DNA of 10,606 bases from an uncultured Pirellulaceae bacterium (GTDB lineage: Bacteria > Planctomycetota > Planctomycetia > Pirellulales > Pirellulaceae), in the NCBI GenBank assembly GCA_947258905.1, contig CAMYKF010000614.1, positions 1-10,606 of the forward strand, written 5' to 3'. Of this stretch, positions 1-6,026 are shown one piece after another; the stretch's first letter is position 1, and each line of letters begins with the position of its first letter. The notes under the pieces were generated by a model. It saw only the letters and a list, made by a program, of their open reading frames with translations. It made no database searches and was not told the origin of the DNA. A program made the position numbers and the translations under genes.

Positions 1-2492
1 CTTTGGCGAAAATCGACTCGATGACGGTGGACGACGTGGATCAGCATGCGGAAGCAGATTTTCGGATTCGATCCAGCGAAGCGTCTGCCCATCAAAGTAC
101 GCCCGTCTCGCCCGAAATCTCCGTGTGCCAGGCTTGCCTTGCAGAATTTGCGGATCCAGCCAACCGACGGTATCAGTACCCGTTTATTAATTGCACGGAC
201 TGTGGCCCCAGGTTCACCATCGTCGAAGACATTCCCTATGACCGACCATTGACGACAATGAAGTCGTTCCCGATGTGCGACGCCTGCCAGCAGGAATACG
301 ATGACCCGGCCAGTCGCCGGTTTCACGCCCAGCCCAATGCCTGTCCGGATTGCGGACCGAAAATCTGGATCGTGAACAACGATCCGGTCGACGAAGCCAT
401 GTCCGGGAAGTTGCAGGAAGAGGCCGCGACCCATCGGCAACCTGATTGCGGTTACGCGCTTCGTCAATTCAGGCAGGCGATTCGGCAAGGGCAAATCGTT
501 GCCGTCAAGGGCATTGGCGGCTTTCATCTGGCCTGCGATGCCACCAGCGACAAGGCTGTACGCACGTTGCGTGAACGCAAGGGACGAATTGACAAGCCGT
601 TTGCTGTGATGGTTGCCAGTGTCGATGCCGCCCGAGCACTGGCCGACGTTTCGCCTCAGGAACAGGCATTGCTCCAGTCGAGGGAGCGGCCGATTGTGTT
701 GCTTGCCCGGAAAGACGTTGTTGGCAATGTAGAACATGATAAGGGTTTTCCCCCTCACCCTGACCCTCTCCCCTTGGGGGAGAGGGAACCTGAGAGCGGT
801 AACCCTGACCGTCTCCCCCCAGGGGCATTGTTATCTACACATCCCTCACCCTCCCACTGGGAGGGTCGAAGTCCCGATTTATCGGGACGAGGGGAGGGTA
901 AACCCGTACATCAAACACCTTGCGCCCCAACGCAACGTATTAGTGGACCCTCCCCGCCATCTCCGACAGGTCGGGATTGGCGACCCTCCCACTGGGAGGG
1001 TGATGGAGTTGAAGGCAAATGTGTAGATACGAATAACCCAGGGGACAGGGAACCTGAACAGCGAGGACCCGGGCTGTCGGAACTGGTTGCGCCGGGCAAC
1101 AACTTTGTGGGCGTGATGCTGCCATATACGCCGCTGCATTATTTATTGGTGGACGACGGCCGGCCGTTGGTGTTGACGTCCGGAAATCTGAGCGACGAAC
1201 CGATTGTTCGCACCAATCAGGAAGCACAACAACGACTCAGCCAAATTGCCGACGCTTTCCTGTTGCACGATCGCGAGATCCATGTCGTCTGCGATGACTC
1301 GGTCGTACGCTGCGTTGAGGGCGATCTGCTGCCAATTCGACGGTCACGTGGATACGCACCGATGCCGGTGCGTCTGTCCCGATCGGGCCCTGGGGTGTTG
1401 GCCGTCGGCGGAGAAATCAAATCAACGTTTTGCGTTACGCGGGATGATTACGCTTACATGAGCCAGCATATTGGCGACATGGGTAATATGGAGACGCTCA
1501 ATGCCCTGACACGCAGTATCGAACATTTTCTGCGCTTGTTCCGCGTCGAGCCCCTCGCCGTTGCCGCTGACCTGCATCCCGGATATCTGTCAGGACGATG
1601 GGCGCGGGAGTTTGCCAGTTCGCGTGACTTGCCGCTGGTGCGGGTGCAACATCATTTCGCGCATGTCGCCGCATTGCTGGCCGAGCACGGTTTGCCGCCC
1701 GAGTACGAAATCATCGGCTGCTGTTTTGATGGCACAGGATATGGACCGGACGAGGCCATCTGGGGCGGTGAGTTCATGCTTGCCAGTCAACTGAAATATG
1801 ATCGCCTGGCTCACCTCGGCTTCATTCCGCTTCCGGGCGGCGACGCCAGTATTCGAAAACCCTGGCGGGTGGCTTTGGCGCGACTATGGTCACATGGTCT
1901 GCCGTGGAATCCGGCGTTGCCTGCGGTCCGGGCCTGCCCGCCGGCCCAACGAAACTTGCTGCAACAGCAGCTGGAAAGGAACCTGAATTGCATTCCCACC
2001 AGCAGCATGGGAAGACTGTTCGATGCCGTGGCTTCACTCATTGGAATCCGCCACGAAATCAGTTACGAAGCCCAGGCAGCGATGGAAATGGAAGCGCTGG
2101 CCGCCCACGTGATCGACAAGGTTGATCCGCAGGCGTACCGGTTCGATATTGCCCCGGGAAAACCGATGCAGCTTGATTCGTGTCAGTTGTTTGCCTGTTT
2201 GTGCAATGATATTGAGGCCGGCACGTCGTTACCCGTGATGGCTGCCAGGTTTCATCACGCGGTGGCGAACATGATGGTCGACGTTTGCCGAACGATTCGG
2301 GACGAGCGGACGATCAACCAGGTTGGATTGACCGGCGGAGTCTTTCAAAACGTGCTGTTGCTGCGACTATCCACAAACAGACTCGTTGAGAACGGTTTCC
2401 AGGTGCTGACCCACTCGGTGGTACCACCCAATGACGGTGGCCTTGCACTGGGGCAGGCCACGTTTGCCCGCAATTCAAGTTTCGTTGATTGA
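1..2492 (+). CDS. hypF: Carbamoyltransferase HypF, 5'-truncated by window edge, with in-frame repeat insertion
   Basis: HypF converts carbamoyl phosphate to a carbamoyl adenylate and passes the carbamoyl group to HypE, which makes the CN ligands of the [NiFe] active-site iron. It acts in the cytosol. Seen, numbering from the codon at position 3: four zinc-finger Cys pairs (C42/C45, C64/C67, C92/C95, C114/C117); a YrdC-like domain with K169-G-I-G-G and, after the insertion, LTSGNLSDEP; and a Kae1-like domain with the HHFAH metal motif (H550, H551, H554), GGVFQN and a terminal PNDGGLALGQ. The usual N-terminal acylphosphatase domain is missing because the gene begins upstream of the window; the TTG at position 3 is not a credible start. 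About 109 residues (247-355) between RPIVLLAR and VAPGNN are not HypF sequence but translated palindromic repeats. A normal HypF linker there is roughly ten residues. The gene ends 4 bases from the convergent regulator gene. Confidence 0.95.
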   Translation, partial: LAKIDSMTVDDVDQHAEADFRIRSSEASAHQSTPVSPEISVCQACLAEFADPANRRYQYPFINCTDCGPRFTIVEDIPYDRPLTTMKSFPMCDACQQEYDDPASRRFHAQPNACPDCGPKIWIVNNDPVDEAMSGKLQEEAATHRQPDCGYALRQFRQAIRQGQIVAVKGIGGFHLACDATSDKAVRTLRERKGRIDKPFAVMVASVDAARALADVSPQEQALLQSRERPIVLLARKDVVGNVEHDKGFPPHPDPLPLGEREPESGNPDRLPPGALLSTHPSPSHWEGRSPDLSGRGEGKPVHQTPCAPTQRISGPSPPSPTGRDWRPSHWEGDGVEGKCVDTNNPGDREPEQRGPGLSELVAPGNNFVGVMLPYTPLHYLLVDDGRPLVLTSGNLSDEPIVRTNQEAQQRLSQIADAFLLHDREIHVVCDDSVVRCVEGDLLPIRRSRGYAPMPVRLSRSGPGVLAVGGEIKSTFCVTRDDYAYMSQHIGDMGNMETLNALTRSIEHFLRLFRVEPLAVAADLHPGYLSGRWAREFASSRDLPLVRVQHHFAHVAALLAEHGLPPEYEIIGCCFDGTGYGPDEAIWGGEFMLASQLKYDRLAHLGFIPLPGGDASIRKPWRVALARLWSHGLPWNPALPAVRACPPAQRNLLQQQLERNLNCIPTSSMGRLFDAVASLIGIRHEISYEAQAAMEMEALAAHVIDKVDPQAYRFDIAPGKPMQLDSCQLFACLCNDIEAGTSLPVMAARFHHAVANMMVDVCRTIRDERTINQVGLTGGVFQNVLLLRLSTNRLVENGFQVLTHSVVPPNDGGLALGQATFARNSSFVD
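757..793. repeat. Hairpin repeat element, intact copy
   Basis: The core is a perfect 10-bp inverted repeat, CCCTCTCCCC (764-773) and GGGGAGAGGG (777-786), with a 3-base loop TTG. It is followed by GGGAACCTGA (784-793). A second copy starts at 802 with the same order of blocks. If the 826-1036 element and one copy of CCCAGGGG are removed, the two copies match at 32 of 37 positions by eye. Confidence 0.8.
848..866. repeat. 19-bp palindrome, left copy
   Basis: ACCCTCCCACTGGGAGGGT is a perfect inverted repeat with 8-bp arms and loop ACT. An identical copy lies at 983-1001. It is followed by a second hairpin, GTCCCGAT-TT-ATCGGGAC (871-888). Confidence 0.85.
983..1001. repeat. 19-bp palindrome, right copy
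   Basis: This is the same sequence as at 848-866. The surrounding sequence is in inverted orientation relative to the left copy, so the two arms together form a large imperfect palindrome. Confidence 0.85.
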
Positions 2493-2496
2493 ACGA

Positions 2497-3150
2497 TTAC
2501 AGTTCACCGGACCGGGGCAGGATGATCAACCCGCGACTGTTGGCAACGTTGACCAGTTCAACCCGGTTATGCACGTCCAGTTTTTTCATCAGGTTGGCTC
2601 GATGGCGGGTCACCGTATGCGGGCTGATACGCAGCACATCGGCGATCTGGTTATTCGTTTTTCCCTCGGCAATCAGATGCAGCACTTCCCGCTCGCGCGA
2701 CGTCAGATCAGAATCGTCAAAAGTGAATTCGCGCAACGAGTCCTTGTCGATCAACTCGCTGATGAATTGCTCGCCGGAGAACACGGCTTCGATAGCATGA
2801 AAGAGGTCTTCATCAAGAGCGTGTTTCAGCAGATAGCCATTGGCCCCCGCCTTCAATGCCCTCGCGACAAACTGGGCGTCGTCATACATCGAGAGCACAA
2901 GAATTCTGACTGACTTGTCTTTCTTGCGAATCTCGGTGATCACCTCGATTCCGCCAAGTCGCGGCATGGCCAGATCGACGATGAGCAGATCGCAGTGAGC
3001 CGACGGCATCCGCGCGATGGCTTCTGCACCATTGGTCGATTCAGCAACCACTTCGAACCGACCATCCTGATTGAGCAAAGCAGCCATGCCGCTGCGGACC
3101 AGGTTATGGTCGTCCACGAGCATCACGCGTTTTTTTGTCATGGACTTCAT
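2497..3150 (-). CDS. NarL/FixJ-type two-component response regulator
   Basis: This 217-residue DNA-binding regulator is presumably phosphorylated by the kinase encoded just upstream. Seen: a receiver domain at residues 8-125 with acidic pair D13/D14, phospho-acceptor D59 in LLIVDLAMP, S87 and K109; then a LuxR-type helix-turn-helix at about 149-210, with LTSREREVLHLIAEG followed by ISPHTVTRHRANLMKKL. Length and layout are ordinary for the NarL family. The start is the ATG at 3150, which overlaps the kinase stop codon as ATGA and implies translational coupling; a second ATG three codons later is the alternative. Because the gene is joined to hypA-hypB-kinase, it probably acts on hydrogenase or nickel genes, but no target site can be assigned. 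The gene ends 4 bases from hypF, in convergent orientation. Confidence 0.93.
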   Translation of the reverse strand: MKSMTKKRVMLVDDHNLVRSGMAALLNQDGRFEVVAESTNGAEAIARMPSAHCDLLIVDLAMPRLGGIEVITEIRKKDKSVRILVLSMYDDAQFVARALKAGANGYLLKHALDEDLFHAIEAVFSGEQFISELIDKDSLREFTFDDSDLTSREREVLHLIAEGKTNNQIADVLRISPHTVTRHRANLMKKLDVHNRVELVNVANSRGLIILPRSGEL

Positions 3151-4922
3151 TTTTGGCCCGCCGCCTGCAGCGTGATTTCGATTCGGGTTCCCTGACCGCA
3201 GATGGAATGGATCGAAATCTGTCCATCCAGCATCTTTACGCGCTCCCTGATGCCGATCAGGCCCAGGCCACTGGTTACCATGCCAGGGTCAAATCCCGTA
3301 CCGTCATCCGATACACCGAGTACCTGTTTGCCGCCGAGTTCCCGAAAGGAAATCTCCACACGATTGGCGCGTGAATGCTTGGCGACATTAGTCAAACTTT
3401 CCTGGGCAATGCGAAACAACGCCGTTTCCGCTTCACTGGAAAGCCTGGGCTGCGCCCGGAAGTCGATGTCGATCTGAAACTCCACCTGACGACGATACTC
3501 GGCTACCAACTGACGCAATGAAGCCTCAAAGCCCAGTTGGTCGAGAGTCGGCGGCCGCAATCGTTTGGCCAGGTCCTTCAACTGTGATGCGGCCTCGTTG
3601 ACCTGCGTGCGAAGACCTGCCAGTTCCTGTTTGGCAACTTGCTGGTCATCGTTTAGCAGACCGGACAATAACTGTAGACGTAGTTTGAGACCGATCAGTA
3701 CCTGCCCTGTTTCGTCATGCAACTCCCGGGCAATGTGCTTTCTTTCTTGCTCCAGCCGTCGCAGATGATCCTGCGACAGTTTTTTGATCTGTTCGTTCTT
3801 AAGCTCCAGCGACTTGACCAGTCGCGCATTGGCGATGGCTACCGCGGCAGTATTGCCCAGCGATTCCAGAAACGCGGCGTCCTGCCAGGTAAAGCTGGGT
3901 TCTCCCTGCCGGCGATGCAGCTTGAAGAACCCCAGTACTTCTTCCTGGGGATTCTTAATGGGAACGCAGATGCACGAACCGATATCAAAACCACTGGCCA
4001 GTTGCCTGTCGGCCAGCGGGTTCAGTCCATAATCGTTGATGAGAAGTGGAAATTCCGTCTCGACCACCACGCCCGGGATGCCCTCGCGAGGCTGCCAGCG
4101 GCGCACATACTCGTGTGTTTCACCCTCATAGAAGAATCGATCGCATACCGCTACCGTTTGCTCGCCCTCGCGAATCACAATTCCCGCAGCACCTCCGGCC
4201 GCATCCAAAAAGCCGGTTACGTCAGCCACCAGTGTCTGTACCATTTCGGCTGGCTCAAGTTGCTGGTTGACGGTCGCATTGAAGGCCAGCAACGTCTCCA
4301 GCGAGCGCTGCCATTCCTCGATGCGAAAGAACAACCACGCCCGGTCGACAGAACTGGAGGCCACGCGTGCCAGGCAAATGGCGGCACGCAGGTCCTGTTC
4401 TGTAAACGCACCGCCAGTTCGCTTGTTGCGTGCTTCGATGACACCAGGCACGCGATGCTGGGTCGAGATCAGGGGCACGCACAGCACGTTGCGGACACCA
4501 CTGGATGAAGGTTCATTATCGACACGCGGCTTGAGATACCGCACGCACCACTCGGCATGCTGGCTGGCCCCCGCACCCGCGGCAGCCGTATTGGGTGAGT
4601 GGGCTGCCGTTTTCAGTTGATTGTCGACGTGCGAAAAAATGATGACCTGATCGGCACGCAGGATGTCGTAGCTGTGGCAGGCCACCAGGTCGAACAGCTT
4701 TGGCAGGTCCAGTTCCAGGGAAAAGGCTTCGGCCGCAACAGAAATCTGCTGCAACTGACGTAACGCCTGCCTCCATTCATAGTCAGTTTGCTGCTCAGCC
4801 GTTCTGTCTGATGCTGCCGGCGGCAACAGGTCGTCGATGTTTAACGGAGGTACAGCTAACTTCCGGCTGAATCGACGGTAGTCATTAACTGATTTCGTTT
4901 TTGCCGCAGAATCCCGATCCAC
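3147..4922 (-). CDS. Cytoplasmic GAF-GAF sensor histidine kinase (HisKA_3 type)
   Basis: This is the sensor partner of the adjacent NarL-type regulator. Seen over 591 residues: a non-conserved N-terminus, two GAF-like domains (about 70-195 and 220-367), a short helical linker, a HisKA_3 dimerisation helix with the RELHDE motif (phospho-acceptor H402), and an ATPase domain with N512, DDGTGF (539-544) and GLGLIGI (552-558). There is no transmembrane segment, so it is soluble and senses something in the cytosol. Domain order matches mycobacterial DosS/DosT, but I see no His in the position expected for a DosS-type haem ligand (the aligned strand reads SSGVRNVLCVP). The signal is therefore unknown. 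The GTG at 4922 overlaps hypB by 67 bases. The first 30-odd residues are weakly supported, and a TTG at 4826 just after the hypB stop is an alternative start. Confidence 0.9.
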   Translation of the reverse strand: MDRDSAAKTKSVNDYRRFSRKLAVPPLNIDDLLPPAASDRTAEQQTDYEWRQALRQLQQISVAAEAFSLELDLPKLFDLVACHSYDILRADQVIIFSHVDNQLKTAAHSPNTAAAGAGASQHAEWCVRYLKPRVDNEPSSSGVRNVLCVPLISTQHRVPGVIEARNKRTGGAFTEQDLRAAICLARVASSSVDRAWLFFRIEEWQRSLETLLAFNATVNQQLEPAEMVQTLVADVTGFLDAAGGAAGIVIREGEQTVAVCDRFFYEGETHEYVRRWQPREGIPGVVVETEFPLLINDYGLNPLADRQLASGFDIGSCICVPIKNPQEEVLGFFKLHRRQGEPSFTWQDAAFLESLGNTAAVAIANARLVKSLELKNEQIKKLSQDHLRRLEQERKHIARELHDETGQVLIGLKLRLQLLSGLLNDDQQVAKQELAGLRTQVNEAASQLKDLAKRLRPPTLDQLGFEASLRQLVAEYRRQVEFQIDIDFRAQPRLSSEAETALFRIAQESLTNVAKHSRANRVEISFRELGGKQVLGVSDDGTGFDPGMVTSGLGLIGIRERVKMLDGQISIHSICGQGTRIEITLQAAGQK

Positions 4923-5548
4923 TCTTCTATCCCCGAGCCTGATTTGGCCGACGTTTCAATTACCTGCATTCCCGGTCGTACCGCCTGGATGTTGTCGAGT
5001 GCCGATTGCCTGTCAAACTCGCACGCCTCGGCCAGATCCATTTTGGTGATGACTGCCACATCGGATGTGTTGAACAAACCTGGATACTTCAGTGGCTTGT
5101 CCTCCCCCTCGGTCACCGAGAGCAGCGCGACGCGGACCGACTCGCCGAGATCCCAGCTGGTGGGACAAACCAGATTGCCCACATTTTCGATGAACAGATA
5201 CTCAAGTCCGAAAAGTTGCCAGCCGTCCAGATGCTCCTGCACCATGTCGGCTTCGAGGTGGCAACAGCCATGAGTCATGATTTGGCGGACCGGCGCGCCG
5301 CTTTCGGCCAAGCGCCGCGCGTCGTTGTCGGTTTCCAGGTCGCCGACGATCGCCGCCACAGCGGAACCTGAATCGACAAAGCGGCTCAGCGTTTCGCGTA
5401 ACAGCGAAGTCTTGCCGGTGCCGGGACTGGAAACCAGATTAACCACCAGTACGCCGGCTTCCATAAACTCGCTGCGCATTTGCCGGGCCAGCTCGTCGTT
5501 CTTCTTGAGGATTTTTGTACGGACTTCAAGGATTCTGGGTTCGATCAT
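4856..5548 (-). CDS. hypB: Hydrogenase nickel-incorporation GTPase HypB
   Basis: HypB is a SIMIBI-class GTPase that works with HypA to load Ni into the hydrogenase large-subunit precursor. Seen over 230 residues: P-loop SPGTGKTS (41-48), GDLETD (69-74), a metal/switch region GCCHLEADM with C96-H97 at the conserved Cys-His pair plus an extra C95, ENVGNLVCP (121-129), TKMD at the G4 position (168-171, where NKxD is more usual) and SAKSGSG (200-206). The N-terminus is short: it lacks the CxxCGC high-affinity nickel motif and the histidine-rich stretch found in some HypB proteins. The start is the ATG at 5548, 3 bases after the hypA stop, which suggests coupling. The last residues run past the usual family end and overlap the kinase start. 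Confidence 0.95.
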   Translation of the reverse strand: MIEPRILEVRTKILKKNDELARQMRSEFMEAGVLVVNLVSSPGTGKTSLLRETLSRFVDSGSAVAAIVGDLETDNDARRLAESGAPVRQIMTHGCCHLEADMVQEHLDGWQLFGLEYLFIENVGNLVCPTSWDLGESVRVALLSVTEGEDKPLKYPGLFNTSDVAVITKMDLAEACEFDRQSALDNIQAVRPGMQVIETSAKSGSGIEEWIGILRQKRNQLMTTVDSAGS

Positions 5549-5551
5549 GCC

Positions 5552-5917
5552 TTAACTCACTTCCGCATGTTGCTCAACCACTTCAATGGACTCCAGATCC
5601 AGTTCCCTGCCTTGACGAATATCGGCGCCGGGCGTGTCGCAAACCGGACAACGGAACCGCTGAATGCCTGGCAAGGTTACTTCCCGCTGGCACTCTTCGC
5701 AGAAGATTGCAACCGGGACCTCGACAATCTTCAAATCGGCTCCTTCAAGCAGCGTGTCTTTGGTGACTAGCTCGAAACTAAAACGCAAGGCACTCTCATG
5801 CACACATGACAACGCGCCAATCCGCAGGGTGATCGCGGTGACTCTTGCGGCGCCGGCTTGCGCTGCATGCTCCGCGGCATTCTCGACCAGACTGTTGGCA
5901 ATCGAAAGCTCGTGCAT
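5552..5917 (-). CDS. hypA: Hydrogenase nickel metallochaperone HypA
   Basis: HypA is a small cytosolic metallochaperone that binds Ni through its N-terminal MHE motif and docks with HypB and the large subunit. Seen over 121 residues: M1-H2-E3 at the start, which fixes the ATG at 5917; the conserved stretch VTAITLRIGALSCV; and a zinc site of two CxxC pairs (C73/C76 and C90/C93). Length is typical of the family. It is the first gene of the close-packed hypA-hypB-kinase-regulator run. It lies 109 bases downstream of the DUF1641-type gene, and that gap contains a 13-bp tandem repeat and a small inverted repeat. The ribosome-binding site is weak (CGGA shortly before ATG). Confidence 0.96.
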   Translation of the reverse strand: MHELSIANSLVENAAEHAAQAGAARVTAITLRIGALSCVHESALRFSFELVTKDTLLEGADLKIVEVPVAIFCEECQREVTLPGIQRFRCPVCDTPGADIRQGRELDLESIEVVEQHAEVS

Positions 5918-5941
5918 GAATCCGTAGAGAAAACAAGTGAC

Positions 5942-5966
5942 CCGCAGATTTCCGCGAGGGCTGCGG
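5942..5966 (-). other. Inverted repeat in the hypA leader
   Basis: CCGCAG (5942-5947) and CTGCGG (5961-5966) are perfect 6-bp arms around a 13-base loop. The pair lies 25-49 bases upstream of hypA. There is no T-run after it, so it is not a standard terminator; it could be leader structure or chance. Confidence 0.3.
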
Positions 5967-5981
5967 TGGCGACATGGTTTT

Positions 5982-6007
5982 TGTAATCACCGGATGTAAT
6001 CACCGGA
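5982..6007. repeat. Perfect 13-bp tandem direct repeat upstream of hypA
   Basis: TGTAATCACCGGA occurs twice in direct succession (5982-5994 and 5995-6007) with no mismatch. It sits 65-90 bases before the hypA start on the minus strand, just after the end of the DUF1641-type gene. Head-to-tail copies in a promoter-sized gap could be a binding site, but the 13-bp step is not a full number of helix turns. A recent slippage duplication is equally possible. Confidence 0.75.
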
Positions 6008-6026
6008 CTGACGGCCCGGCGAGCCG

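Larger units (their letters stand above)
826..1036. mobile_element. MITE-like 211-bp inverted-repeat element nested in the hairpin repeat
   Basis: The element is flanked on both sides by CCCAGGGG (818-825 and 1037-1044), which looks like an 8-bp target duplication. The subterminal sequences are inverted copies: TATCTACACAT at 832-842 and its complement ATGTGTAGATA at 1019-1029. Each arm carries the same 19-bp palindrome ACCCTCCCACTGGGAGGGT (848-866 and 983-1001) and a TCCCGA/TCGGGA-type hairpin (871-888 in the left arm, 963-974 in the right). There is no transposase, so any movement would need a partner supplied elsewhere. Removing the element plus one duplicated octamer (219 bp) restores the interrupted hairpin repeat. 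Calling it mobile is an inference from this structure. Confidence 0.6.
741..1068. repeat. Composite palindromic repeat insertion inside hypF
   Basis: This stretch is GC-rich, full of C-runs and G-runs that pair with each other, and interrupts the conserved HypF sequence without breaking the frame. It contains two tandem copies of a ~37-bp hairpin element beginning with ACCCTGACC (757 and 802, a 45-bp step). The second copy is split by a 211-bp inverted-repeat element (826-1036). The translated product is rich in Pro, Gly, Arg and Ser, with repeated PSHWEG. Borders are approximate and were set where recognisable HypF residues stop and resume. The closest known analogy is the in-frame palindromic elements of Rickettsia; kinship to those is not claimed. 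Confidence 0.85.

Noticed and set aside
3..5. TTG at position 3 as the hypF start
   Set aside because: The residues that follow are the end of the acylphosphatase-to-zinc-finger linker. HypF normally has about 90 residues before this, so the gene begins outside the window.
750..1060. CRISPR-like array
   Set aside because: The repeats are palindromic and nested, lack regular unique spacers, and lie inside a coding frame.
741..1068. hypF as a pseudogene
   Set aside because: The frame is open throughout, all zinc-finger, YrdC and Kae1 motifs are intact, and insertion lengths are multiples of three.
736..1227. Short ORFs on both strands across the repeat block (736-1026 +, 879-1139 -, 911-1102 -, 940-1227 -, 505-828 -)
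   Set aside because: They are by-products of stop-poor GC-rich repeats and hypF; none shows a recognisable domain or a good ribosome-binding site.
2493..2496. Bidirectional terminator between hypF and the regulator
   Set aside because: Only four bases separate the stop codons, and no dyad spanning them was seen.
2431..2913. 160-residue + strand ORF overlapping the hypF end and the regulator gene
   Set aside because: It is antisense to the well-supported response regulator and has no domain.
3717..4508. 263-residue + strand ORF opposite the kinase
   Set aside because: It is a shadow of the kinase gene with no domain and no supporting start signal.
5942..5966. Intrinsic terminator between the DUF1641-type gene and hypA
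   Set aside because: The stem is only 6 bp with a large loop, and no T-run follows on the minus strand.
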